Part shown: positions 56,781-64,000 of the stretch, one piece after another
Position numbering within the stretch: the first letter of the stretch is position 1
Layout of the letters: each line of letters begins with the position of its first letter
Assembly: GCF_014199985.1 (NCBI RefSeq)
Contig: NZ_JACHOS010000001.1
Location: 434,001 to 498,000 of the forward strand
Direction: 5' to 3'
DNA from: Methylorubrum rhodesianum
GTDB lineage: Bacteria > Pseudomonadota > Alphaproteobacteria > Rhizobiales > Beijerinckiaceae
DNA: 64,000 nucleotides
Notes under the pieces: model-generated
The model's input: only the letters and a program-made list of their open reading frames with translations
Told to the model about the DNA's origin: nothing
Databases searched by the model: none
Translations under genes and position numbers: made by a program

Positions 56781-58724
56781 ATGATCTCCACCGGCTACAA
56801 TCCGGCTCTCGTGGCGCTGTCCCTCGCCATCGCCGTGCTCGCCTCCTATACGGCCCTCGACTTCGGCGGACGCGTGCGCGATGGCGGCGCCCGCTTGCGG
56901 TGGGCCTGGCTCGTCGGCGCCGCCCTCGCGATGGGCGGTGGCATCTGGTCGATGCACTTCGTCGGGATGCTGGCCTTCGAGATGGGCCTGCCCGCCGCCT
57001 ACGATCTCGGTCGCACGCTGCTGTCGCTGCTCATCGCCGTCGCGGTGACCGGAGCGGCGCTGGCCTGGGTCGGACGCAGGCAGGCGGCGCGCTGGGACGT
57101 CCTCGTGGCCGGCCCCATCATGGGCATCGGCGTGGCAGCGATGCACTACACCGGGATGGCCGCGATGCGGATGCCCGGCAATCTGGCCTACAGCCTGCCG
57201 ATCGTGGCGCTGTCCGTCGGAATCGCCGTCTTGGCCGCGACCGTCGCCCTGTGGCTGACCTTTCGGCCGACAGGCATATGGCAGCGGTTCGCGGCGGCGC
57301 TGGTGATGGGCGTGGCGGTCGCCGGGATGCACTATACCGGCATGGCGGCGGCCACCATCACCGCGGAGGAGTCGGGCGCCCACTCCGCGCATCTTGCGGC
57401 GACGAGCGTCGATCAGCAAAACCTCGCCCTCTATGTCGCAGGCGTGACCTTCGTCATCCTGTTTCTCGCGATGCTCGCCTCCGCGTTCGACCAGCAGCGC
57501 ATCCAGGGCGAGTTGCGGGCGAGCGAGGAGCGCTTCCGAGCCGCCGTGGCAGCGGTGCGCGGCGTGCTGTGGACCAACGATCCGCAGGGGCGGATGACCG
57601 GCGAGCAGCCCGGCTGGGCCGCACTGACCGGGCAAACGCGCGCCGAGTACCAGAATTACGGCTGGGCCGACGCCGTTCATCCGGACGATCGGCAGCCCAG
57701 CGTCGAGGCCTGGAACGCGACGGTCGCCGGCCGCAGCACCTTCGTCCACGAGCATCGGGTGCGCGCCCGGGACGGGCTGTGGCGACATTTCTCCATCCGC
57801 GCGGTGCCGGTGTTCGATGGGCATGGCGCCATCCGCGAATGGGTCGGTGTCCACACCGATATCACGGAGCAGCGCGAGGCCGAGGCGGAACTACGGGAGT
57901 CGAACGAGGAGATTCAGCGCTACGCCTACATCGTCAGCCACGACCTGCGCGCGCCGCTCGTCAACGTGATGGGCTTCACAAGCGAGCTGGAGGCGGTGCG
58001 CGAGGAGTTGCAAACCCTTCTGCGCGACCATCCGCAGGGCGCGCGGATCAACGACGACATCGCCGAGTCGCTCGGCTTCATCCAGGCGGCGATCATCAAG
58101 ATGGAACGGTTGATCGCGGCGATCCTGAAGCTGTCGCGCGAGGGACGGCGCCGGTTCGATCCCGAGCCGCTCGCGATGACGCATCTCGTTCGCGGCATCG
58201 CCGATGCCCAGCGCCATCAGGCGGACCGCAAGGGTGCGACGGTGAGTGTCGCCGAAGAACTCCCCGAGATCGTGGCCGATCGCCTCGCCGTCGAGCAGGT
58301 GTTCGGCAACCTGATCGACAACGCGCTCAAGTATCTCGATCCGGCTCGCCCCGGAACGGTCGAGGTCACGGCCAGCCCCGCGCCCGGCAACCGCATTCGT
58401 TTCGCCGTGTCGGATAACGGCCGTGGCATCCCACCTCAGGATCATGGCCGCATCTTCGAGCTGTTCCGGCGCTCAGGAGCGCAGGATCAGCCGGGGGAGG
58501 GCATCGGGCTCGCCAGCGTGAAGGCTCTCGTGCGCGCGCTCGGTGGCCGCATCGAGGTCTCCTCGCAGCCGGGTGCCGGCACAACCTTTATCGTGACGCT
58601 GCCCCGCGGGCCGGTTACAGACCGCAGCGCGGCGATAACGCATTGTCCGACACGATGTCCCTGGCCGCGGAGTGACCATGCAGCCGCCCTTCCATGCCGT
58701 CAGCATCGTGATGATCGAGGATGA
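56781..58724 (+). CDS. MHYT-domain sensor histidine kinase with PAS domain
   Basis: The 647-residue membrane kinase has an MHYT domain of seven helices (1-240) with two copies of the MHYT motif (GVAAMHYTGMAAM, VAGMHYTGMAAA) and a related SMHFVGM, a proposed metal-binding gas sensor. A PAS domain (250-370) is followed by HisKA with YIVSHDLRAPLVNVMGF and HATPase_c (GNLIDNALKYL, SDNGRGIP). The C-terminal tail after residue 620 overlaps the next gene by 47 bases and is probably not conserved. It forms a unit with the response regulator and HWE kinase. Confidence 0.9.
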   Translation: MISTGYNPALVALSLAIAVLASYTALDFGGRVRDGGARLRWAWLVGAALAMGGGIWSMHFVGMLAFEMGLPAAYDLGRTLLSLLIAVAVTGAALAWVGRRQAARWDVLVAGPIMGIGVAAMHYTGMAAMRMPGNLAYSLPIVALSVGIAVLAATVALWLTFRPTGIWQRFAAALVMGVAVAGMHYTGMAAATITAEESGAHSAHLAATSVDQQNLALYVAGVTFVILFLAMLASAFDQQRIQGELRASEERFRAAVAAVRGVLWTNDPQGRMTGEQPGWAALTGQTRAEYQNYGWADAVHPDDRQPSVEAWNATVAGRSTFVHEHRVRARDGLWRHFSIRAVPVFDGHGAIREWVGVHTDITEQREAEAELRESNEEIQRYAYIVSHDLRAPLVNVMGFTSELEAVREELQTLLRDHPQGARINDDIAESLGFIQAAIIKMERLIAAILKLSREGRRRFDPEPLAMTHLVRGIADAQRHQADRKGATVSVAEELPEIVADRLAVEQVFGNLIDNALKYLDPARPGTVEVTASPAPGNRIRFAVSDNGRGIPPQDHGRIFELFRRSGAQDQPGEGIGLASVKALVRALGGRIEVSSQPGAGTTFIVTLPRGPVTDRSAAITHCPTRCPWPRSDHAAALPCRQHRDDRG

Positions 58725-59124
58725 CGAGGGTCACGCCCGGCTGATCGAGCGCAACATCCGCCGCGCCGGCGTGAACAACGAGATCGTGCCCTTCCGCGAC
58801 GGCACCTCGGCGCTCGAATTCCTGTTCGGTGCCGATGGCAGCGGCGAGGTGAGCGGCCGGCGCCATCTGCTGATCCTGCTCGACCTCAACCTGCCGGACA
58901 TGACCGGCATCGACATCCTCGAGCGGATCAAGGCCAACCCGCACACCAAACGTTCCCCGGTCGTCGTCCTGACGACCACCGACGACAGCCGCGAGATCCA
59001 GCGCTGCTACGATCTCGGGGCAAACGTCTACATCACCAAGCCGGTCAATTACGAAGGCTTCTCGAACGCGATTCGTCAGCTCGGGCTGTTCTTCTCGGTC
59101 ATCCAGGTTCCCGAGATTCCATGA
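58678..59124 (+). CDS. Single-domain response regulator (Rcp1-like)
   Basis: A 148-residue receiver domain: acidic pocket in SIVMIEDDEGHARLIE, phospho-acceptor Asp in LLILLDLNLPDMTGIDILE (near 68), Thr in VVVLTTTDDSREIQRC, and Lys in VYITKPVNYEGF. There is no output domain, so it acts through partners. The pattern resembles Rcp1/Cph1-type regulators encoded next to phytochrome-like kinases. ATG 58678 with GGAG upstream is chosen. It overlaps the MHYT kinase gene and the HWE kinase by 4 bases. Confidence 0.92.
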   Translation: MQPPFHAVSIVMIEDDEGHARLIERNIRRAGVNNEIVPFRDGTSALEFLFGADGSGEVSGRRHLLILLDLNLPDMTGIDILERIKANPHTKRSPVVVLTTTDDSREIQRCYDLGANVYITKPVNYEGFSNAIRQLGLFFSVIQVPEIP

Positions 59125-60167
59125 GCGACGCGCGCCCGGCCCCGGCCCTCATCCTCTACATCGACGACGACCCCGGCCTCGGCCGGCTCGTTCAGCGCTC
59201 GCTCCGAGCGCGGGGCTATCAAGTCGAACTGGCCGTGAGCGGCGAGGAGGGGCTGGCGCGGGCGCGGACCGGTGGCGTCGATCTTATCGCGCTCGACCAC
59301 CACATGCCCGACCGGACGGGACTCGATCTGCTGCCGCTGCTCCGAAACCTGCCGGAGGCACCGCCGATCATCTACGTCACCGGCTCGGAGGACAGCCGGG
59401 TCGCGGTGGCGGCGCTCAAGGCGGGTGCGGTCGATTACGTCTGGAAGGACCTTCAGGGACAGTTCCGCGAACTGCTCGGGGAAGCGATCGACACGGCCCT
59501 ACGCCAAGAGGCGCTGCGGCGTGACAAGGAGCGGGCGGAGGCCGCCGTTCGCGAGGCGCGGGACCGGGCGGAACTCCTGCTGCGCGAAGTCAACCACCGT
59601 GTCGCGAATTCGCTCACGCTCGTCGCCGCGCTCGCCCGGATGCAGACCAATGCGGTGGCGGACCCGGCCGCGAAGCAGGCCCTAGAGGAGATGCAGGCCC
59701 GCATCTCGGCCATCGCCGGCATCCATCGGCGCCTCTACACCTCGCAGGACGTCGAGGCGGTGGAACTCGACGCCTATCTGGCGGGGCTCGTCGAGGAACT
59801 GCAGCTGGCCATGAAAGCGTCCGGCCGCGACCATGCCATCCGACTACAGGCGGAGCCGATTCGTCTGGCGACCGACAAGGCGGTTTCCCTCGGGGTGGTC
59901 GTCACCGAACTGGTCACCAACGCCTACAAATATGCCTACCCGTCCGAGACCCAGGGCGAGATCCGCGTGCGGGTGATGCGTGAGGGGCCCGATACGCTCT
60001 CGCTTGCCGTGGAGGATGACGGCATCGGCTGGACGGGGGAGGGCGAGGCGAAGGGGACCGGCCTCGGATCACGCATCATCAGGGCCATGGCCTCCAACCT
60101 GCGCTCGGTGCTGACCTACGCTCCCGGCCGGATCGGAACGCGGGCCATGCTGTCGTTTCAGACCTGA
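59121..60167 (+). CDS. Receiver-fused HWE/HisKA_2 histidine kinase
   Basis: The 348-residue protein has an N-terminal receiver (1-125) with Asp in LIALDHHMPDRTGLDLL and Lys in DYVWKDLQGQ, then a HisKA_2/HWE kinase: phospho-acceptor His in LLLREVNHRVANSLTLVAAL (near 155) and the HATPase with LGVVVTELVTNAYKYAYP. HWE kinases are typical of Rhizobiales and often feed the general stress response. It overlaps the response regulator (ATGA). No membrane segment. Confidence 0.92.
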   Translation: MSDARPAPALILYIDDDPGLGRLVQRSLRARGYQVELAVSGEEGLARARTGGVDLIALDHHMPDRTGLDLLPLLRNLPEAPPIIYVTGSEDSRVAVAALKAGAVDYVWKDLQGQFRELLGEAIDTALRQEALRRDKERAEAAVREARDRAELLLREVNHRVANSLTLVAALARMQTNAVADPAAKQALEEMQARISAIAGIHRRLYTSQDVEAVELDAYLAGLVEELQLAMKASGRDHAIRLQAEPIRLATDKAVSLGVVVTELVTNAYKYAYPSETQGEIRVRVMREGPDTLSLAVEDDGIGWTGEGEAKGTGLGSRIIRAMASNLRSVLTYAPGRIGTRAMLSFQT

Positions 60168-60503
60168 CGTCGAACCATCCACTGAAGAGACCGAATCCGC
60201 GCGCCACCCACGGGCCGCGCGAACGTCCGATCACAGTCTCCGCTCCGATCGGGCCGACATCGGCTTCATCCGGAAACGGCCGAGAGGCTAATCGATCCAG
60301 GACGCTCACGCAGAACGGAGTGTTCGACGCAAAGCTTCCGCCGAATTTTCTTGATCCAATCAATGAACCGGGCCAGCCGGAATCGGTTACCGGGAAGGCA
60401 GGTCAGCTGCCTGTTTCTCCCGAGACTTCGACCCGCCCGACCCTGTCGGTGCGGGCTTCTTTTTTCGCGAAGCCGAGCGGTTGGCAGATCGACAGACTGT
60501 CTT
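60168..60503. other. Spacer with stem-loops and a terminator; possible small RNA
   Basis: This 336-base spacer contains no coding frame of quality. From about 60377 it holds hairpins: CCGG/CCGG (60377-60393), AGGCAG-GTCAG-CTGCCT (60396-60412) and the strong terminator at 60432. It could be a 3' UTR of the kinase operon or an independent small RNA. Confidence 0.45.
60432..60465 (+). terminator. Rho-independent terminator
   Basis: CCCGC-CCGAC, a three-base loop, GTCGG-T-GCGGG, then CTTCTTTTTT: a ten-base-pair stem with one bulge and a T-run on the plus strand. It lies 264 bases after the HWE kinase stop. Confidence 0.88.
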
Positions 60504-60770
60504 TCAGAAACGGCGGCAGCGGACCGCCTCATCGGAAAGGGAGGTATGGACGACTTGACCGCCCGCCGCCTCGCAGGCTGAGCGAAACGACCGTTCGGAC
60601 CGATGGAACCCCCAGATGGCGATCATCGGCGCCACCATGATGAACACGGTCATCCCCATGATGAAGGCGGGAAACCATCCCGGCATCGGCCGGGAGGAGG
60701 GCGGCTCCGGGCGAATCGGTGGCATGGGGGCCAGGAAGGCCAGGAGCGGGAGCAGGTCCAGGGCGCTCAA
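60504..60770 (-). CDS. Small membrane protein of unknown function
   Basis: An 88-residue product from TTG 60770, preceded by GGGAGAG. It has one strong transmembrane helix (WFPAFIMGMTVFIMVAPMIA) after a Pro-rich segment, and a C-terminal part with two Cys (RSACEAAGGQ, EAVRCRRF). No family was recognised. It is plausible because of the helix and start signals. An internal ATG at 60725 would shorten it. Confidence 0.5.
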   Translation of the reverse strand: MSALDLLPLLAFLAPMPPIRPEPPSSRPMPGWFPAFIMGMTVFIMVAPMIAIWGFHRSERSFRSACEAAGGQVVHTSLSDEAVRCRRF

Positions 60771-60901
60771 GGTTCGGGCTCTCCCGCGAGGGCGGTACGG
60801 GCCGCCGAGACAGGTCGATTGGATTCTAACGCATCGCGGCGGCCTGTGGTCACCCGGAGGACGAAAGGCGATGCGTCGCAGGAGTCGTGCGCCGGCAGGC
60901 G

Positions 60902-62863
60902 TCAGGGGAGTGGGACCTGCTCGGTCAGGCCGTTGATCGAGAGCAGATAGGCGACGAGATCCGTCTGCTCTTCAGCGCTCACGCCGGCGGCTGAATCCGC
61001 CCAGTAGGCGTGACCCTCGCCCGTGACGCGGGCCGTGCGCGCCTTCTGAGAGGCGGCATTCGCCGCGACGACCTTCGCGCGCAGGCCGCGATCGACCAGG
61101 GCCCGCAGACTATTGGCCGGATCGGGCGCAATGCCCGCGTCGAGCGTGCCTGGAACGCCGAGGTGCTTCGCGAGGTCGGGACCGACCGCGACGCCGGAAT
61201 CGTGAAGATAGGGTGCGCTCCAGGCGAGGCCGACGAGGTTCTGCACCTTGTACCCGCCGGCCGTCCCCGCATGCGCCCAGGCGAGTTGCACCTGCTTGAG
61301 GGCCGTTCCCTCGAGCGGGATCGGCACGAGCTTGGGATTCGGCGGGAGCGGAAACGGTGTGTCGGTCGCGAAGATCGCCGGGGGCGCGAGGCGCGCCTCC
61401 ATCCTCACGGTCGAGCGTGCGCGGCTCGGCTGCGTTCCGATCTCCTCCACCGGAACGACGCGGTTGTTGCTCAGTGCCGGCCCGGAATGGCATCCGGCAC
61501 AGCCCACGCGCTCGAACACCGCGCGGCCGCGCCCAACCTGCCCGGCCTCCACCGAGTCCGCCGGCGCACGCAGCAGGTTCTGAAACGCCGACATCGCGTT
61601 GTTGGCATAGTTGGCGGGCTCTCCCGGCACGGAGGCGAGGAGGCCGTTATCGGTCATGTAGTTGGTGGCGGGGAAACTCGGCAGCACGGCGTAGCTGTTG
61701 AGACCGGGTGTTCCCGGGGTCGGGTCGGCCGCGTCCAACACCTCCGTCGGGCGCTTGCCCGAGGCCGGATCGTAGCGAAGGGGTCCGGCCGCCGCGCCCT
61801 GGAGGACCGTGCCGAGATAGACCTGCGGATCGAGCCCGAACAGGGTCCTCGCCGCCTGCGTCTGCTGGGTCGTATCGGAATTGGCGGCGTGAACGTTGTT
61901 GTTGAGCGCGGACAACCCCTTGAACGGTCCGATCCCGGCGCGCCCGCTCCAGCTATACGGCTCGGCATAGGCCGAGAAGCTCGAGGGAATCGAGGTCGGG
62001 TTGGTCTCGCGATCGGCGGAGGAATCAAAGCTGCCGGCGGGCCAGCTCGCGACCTCCACCTTGGCCGCAGCCTCGAAACGGGCACGGTCCGGGAGCGCGG
62101 CCTTCGCGCCGCCCTCGGTGATCACTTGGCGTGCTGCATCGCCGGGATGGGTGGAGGGATCGGCGCTGCCATGCATGAAGTAGGCGGTCGCGTTGCTCGC
62201 CAGCGCCATCAGCAGGCCGGCATTGAGGTCGGTGTTGGGCGCGCCCTCCACCACCTTGCCCGAGGCGGGATCGACGGCGGCATGGCAGAGCGCGCAGGTG
62301 ATCCCCATGCGCAGGCGACCGCGGTCGTAGAAGGTGCGGATGCCGAGGATGAAGGCCGAGTTTCGCGGCACGTCGAGCCCCGTCGGGACCAGTTCCCCCG
62401 TCTTCCAAACCCTGTCGCCCACCGTCACGTCGCGGGCCATGCGCACCTGAAGATTGGCCGTGCCCCTCCCTCCGAGGAGAGCGATGGCGCGGGCGACCTC
62501 GTAGGGTGTCACCCCGCCCTCGAGCATTCCCATCACGTCGGAGAGGAACACCTCGTTGCCGAAGGTCTCCCGATAGAAGGCTTCCCGGCCGCGCCGCACC
62601 AGCGCCTCGTCGATCGCGACGGCGCCGCGTTCGGCGGACAGGACGCCGCGTCCCTCCGGCGTAGCCTCCAGCTGCTCAGCCTCGTCCCGTGCGACTCGTC
62701 GCCCGAGGATGTCATAGGCGGTGCTCAGCGGGTAGCGCGCCGGATTGAGGAGATCGCCTTCGTCCGGCATCGGCGCATAGCTGAAACGGGCCACTGAGCC
62801 CGCCGCGATCACAGCACCGATGCCGATGACGAGGAGCATGAGGACACGAAGTGGCCATGCCAT
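60902..62863 (-). CDS. Di-haem cytochrome c, cytochrome c peroxidase-like
   Basis: The 653-residue protein has an N-terminal membrane anchor or signal (VLMLLVIGIGAVIAAGSVA). Two haem motifs are visible: CALCH (in RMGITCALCHAAVDP, near residue 205) and CAGCH (in FERVGCAGCHSGPALSNN, near 455). Axial ligand candidates are Met residues in the second half. The layout resembles di-haem cytochrome c peroxidases and related oxidases (MauG-like), but the protein is longer and the first-domain sequence is not a standard one, so activity is uncertain. ATG 62863 is chosen; TTG 62887 is also in frame. Confidence 0.8.
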   Translation of the reverse strand: MAWPLRVLMLLVIGIGAVIAAGSVARFSYAPMPDEGDLLNPARYPLSTAYDILGRRVARDEAEQLEATPEGRGVLSAERGAVAIDEALVRRGREAFYRETFGNEVFLSDVMGMLEGGVTPYEVARAIALLGGRGTANLQVRMARDVTVGDRVWKTGELVPTGLDVPRNSAFILGIRTFYDRGRLRMGITCALCHAAVDPASGKVVEGAPNTDLNAGLLMALASNATAYFMHGSADPSTHPGDAARQVITEGGAKAALPDRARFEAAAKVEVASWPAGSFDSSADRETNPTSIPSSFSAYAEPYSWSGRAGIGPFKGLSALNNNVHAANSDTTQQTQAARTLFGLDPQVYLGTVLQGAAAGPLRYDPASGKRPTEVLDAADPTPGTPGLNSYAVLPSFPATNYMTDNGLLASVPGEPANYANNAMSAFQNLLRAPADSVEAGQVGRGRAVFERVGCAGCHSGPALSNNRVVPVEEIGTQPSRARSTVRMEARLAPPAIFATDTPFPLPPNPKLVPIPLEGTALKQVQLAWAHAGTAGGYKVQNLVGLAWSAPYLHDSGVAVGPDLAKHLGVPGTLDAGIAPDPANSLRALVDRGLRAKVVAANAASQKARTARVTGEGHAYWADSAAGVSAEEQTDLVAYLLSINGLTEQVPLP

Positions 62864-63148
62864 TAGGGCGCATTTTCCTTGCGACAATGGGAGTGAGGGA
62901 TGCGCTGCAGCAAATTTGTCCGCGGCAAATCGTTCGGCGTAACTGAAATTAACGTAGGCTAGGCCGTTTTAGTTTCGACGCTTACGATGCGCAGGGCTCA
63001 GAAGCCCGACACATTCACAGGTTAATCACAGCGATGCGCTCTTTAGCATACCGATAATCTATGTTGGCGCGAGAGACGGCAAATCGCGGGACAAGTCCGT
63101 CGCGGGGTCACGAGCCCTGCCCAAGTCCGTGATCTGCCACAGGACCTG

Positions 63149-63895
63149 ATGCCACAGACTGCCTTCGACGATCTTGCCTCGCCCCTTGAAGACGAGGTGC
63201 CGACGCTACCCCCTGAGGTCCAGCAACGCCTCGGAGCCCTTCTCGCCGAAGCCTACGCGCGAATGCCGGGCAATCCGAGCACGGAGGCTGGCCGCTTCGA
63301 TGCCCTGCTGGCTCGGTTGGAAACGGTCCTCGTCGCCCAGGAAGGCAAGGACGAAGAATCATTCCGGGCTGCCATCATCGAGATGACGCCGCGCCTCTAC
63401 AACTTCGCCATGTCGCTGACGAAGAACCCGTCGGCCGCCGACGACCTCGTTCAGGACACCTTCCTGCGGGCTTGGCGGAGCCGCTCGCGCTTCACCGTCG
63501 GCACTAATCTGGGCGCGTGGCTGTTCACGATCATGCGCAACGCCTTCTATTCGCGCCATCGCAAGGAAGTGCGCGAAGTCGCCGACAGCGACGGCGATTA
63601 CGCCGAGCGCCTTGCCGCCGCGCCCGAGCAATCGGGCCATGTCGATCTGATGGATGCGCAGACGGCGCTCGCCAAGCTGCCGCTGCCGATGCGGCAGGCG
63701 CTGATCCTCGTGGCGATCGAGAACCTCAGCTACGAGGAGGCGGCGACCGTCATGAACTGCCGCATCGGCACGGTGAAGAGCCGTGTCTGGCGCGCACGCG
63801 AGCAGCTCGCGCAGATCCTGGGCTACAGCGCGGCCGATGTCGGCTCCGACGGCATGACGCTTTCGGCCGTCGGCGGCTCGACCTGGATGGCGTGA
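63149..63895 (+). CDS. ECF-type RNA polymerase sigma factor, EcfG-like
   Basis: A 248-residue sigma factor with an unusual 70-residue N-terminal extension, sigma region 2 (PRLYNFAMSLTKNPSAADDL, LVQDTFLRAWRSRSRFTVGT, NLGAWLFTIMRNAFYSRHRK) and sigma region 4 (LPLPMRQALILVAIENLSYE, EAATVMNCRIGTVKSRVWRA). These segments match the EcfG group used in the general stress response of Rhizobiales. The partner PhyR and NepR genes are not in view, so it may be a secondary EcfG paralogue. AGGA precedes ATG 63149. Confidence 0.9.
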   Translation: MPQTAFDDLASPLEDEVPTLPPEVQQRLGALLAEAYARMPGNPSTEAGRFDALLARLETVLVAQEGKDEESFRAAIIEMTPRLYNFAMSLTKNPSAADDLVQDTFLRAWRSRSRFTVGTNLGAWLFTIMRNAFYSRHRKEVREVADSDGDYAERLAAAPEQSGHVDLMDAQTALAKLPLPMRQALILVAIENLSYEEAATVMNCRIGTVKSRVWRAREQLAQILGYSAADVGSDGMTLSAVGGSTWMA

Positions 63896-63911
63896 CCGTC
63901 CTCAGGTGAGG

Positions 63912-63934
63912 GGCGCCGGGCGAGGCCCGGCGCC
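63912..63934. terminator. Bidirectional terminator hairpin
   Basis: GGCGCCGGGC-GAG-GCCCGGCGCC: a perfect ten-base stem with a three-base loop between the sigma factor (plus) and the converging partial gene (minus). No T-run follows, but the position between convergent genes supports it. Confidence 0.7.
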
Positions 63935-63942
63935 GTGCCGGT

Positions 63943-64000
63943 TCACGCGCTCATCTGCAATTGCAGCTGCGGCAGGCGGGATGTCCGGGCGAGGCCGAAT
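63943..64000 (-). CDS. C-terminal end of an unknown gene, cut by window edge
   Basis: Only 18 codons plus a TGA stop (63943-63945) are visible, ending SRLPQLQLQMSA. Identity cannot be inferred. The hairpin just beyond the stop supports a real gene end. Confidence 0.45.
   Translation of the reverse strand, partial: FGLARTSRLPQLQLQMSA

Overview
The window looks like a piece of the main chromosome of a high-GC alphaproteobacterium, most likely Methylobacterium or Methylorubrum (Rhizobiales). This is inferred from the very GC-rich codon use, the rpsT-dnaA-dnaN-recF replication block, the bolA-grxD-purL group, many PAS-type histidine kinases including an HWE/HisKA_2 kinase, an EcfG-like ECF sigma factor, and one site matching the alphaproteobacterial LexA box (GTTC-N7-GTTC). 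No sequence search was run, so the genus is a judgement.

Layout. 1-4957: malonate decarboxylase operon mdcA-C-D-E-(G) on the minus strand. It faces a GntR/FCD repressor (MdcY-like) that is preceded by broken remnants of the malonate transporter genes madL and madM; three evenly spaced TGTATGC-type sites lie between. 5199-7419: an SDR oxidoreductase and a DUF2252 protein. 7946-14101: a signalling block of hybrid histidine kinase, double-domain KaiC-like ATPase, and a second hybrid kinase overlapping kaiC. 14211-22495: a curli (functional amyloid) cluster with a PAS/LuxR-type regulator, three curlin-repeat proteins, CsgH-, CsgF- and CsgG-like proteins, a lytic transglycosylase coupled to csgG, and two small secreted proteins of unknown role. 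22883-33979: a minus-strand respiratory operon encoding Alternative Complex III (ActA-F) followed by a caa3-type cytochrome oxidase (CtaC, D, E, F). 34825-42321: a coiled-coil membrane protein, an SMP-30-like protein, a thioredoxin-reductase-like flavoprotein, grxD, bolA, purL and a membrane hydrolase. 42468-53382: DNA maintenance genes: a RecD2-type helicase, an uncharacterised protein with a LexA-type site in its promoter, recQ, a vapBC toxin-antitoxin pair, recF, dnaN, dnaA and rpsT. 53667-56572: tRNA-Thr(GGT), an AT-rich spacer, a decayed PAS/LuxR chimera and a Crp/Fnr regulator. 56781-64000: an MHYT-PAS kinase, a response regulator, an HWE kinase, a possible small RNA, a small membrane protein, a di-haem cytochrome, an ECF sigma factor and the end of an unknown gene.

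How the genes work together. The Mdc enzyme decarboxylates ACP-bound malonyl groups to acetyl groups and is probably repressed by the GntR protein. ActA-F would oxidise quinol and pass electrons to the neighbouring caa3 oxidase. CsgG and CsgF would form the outer-membrane curli pore, with CsgH-like protein restraining amyloid formation in the periplasm and a lytic transglycosylase opening the cell wall. The 44790-45476 gene and the RecD2-like helicase behind it look like a DNA-damage-inducible unit inside a cluster of recombination genes. This unit is the candidate I find most worth testing.
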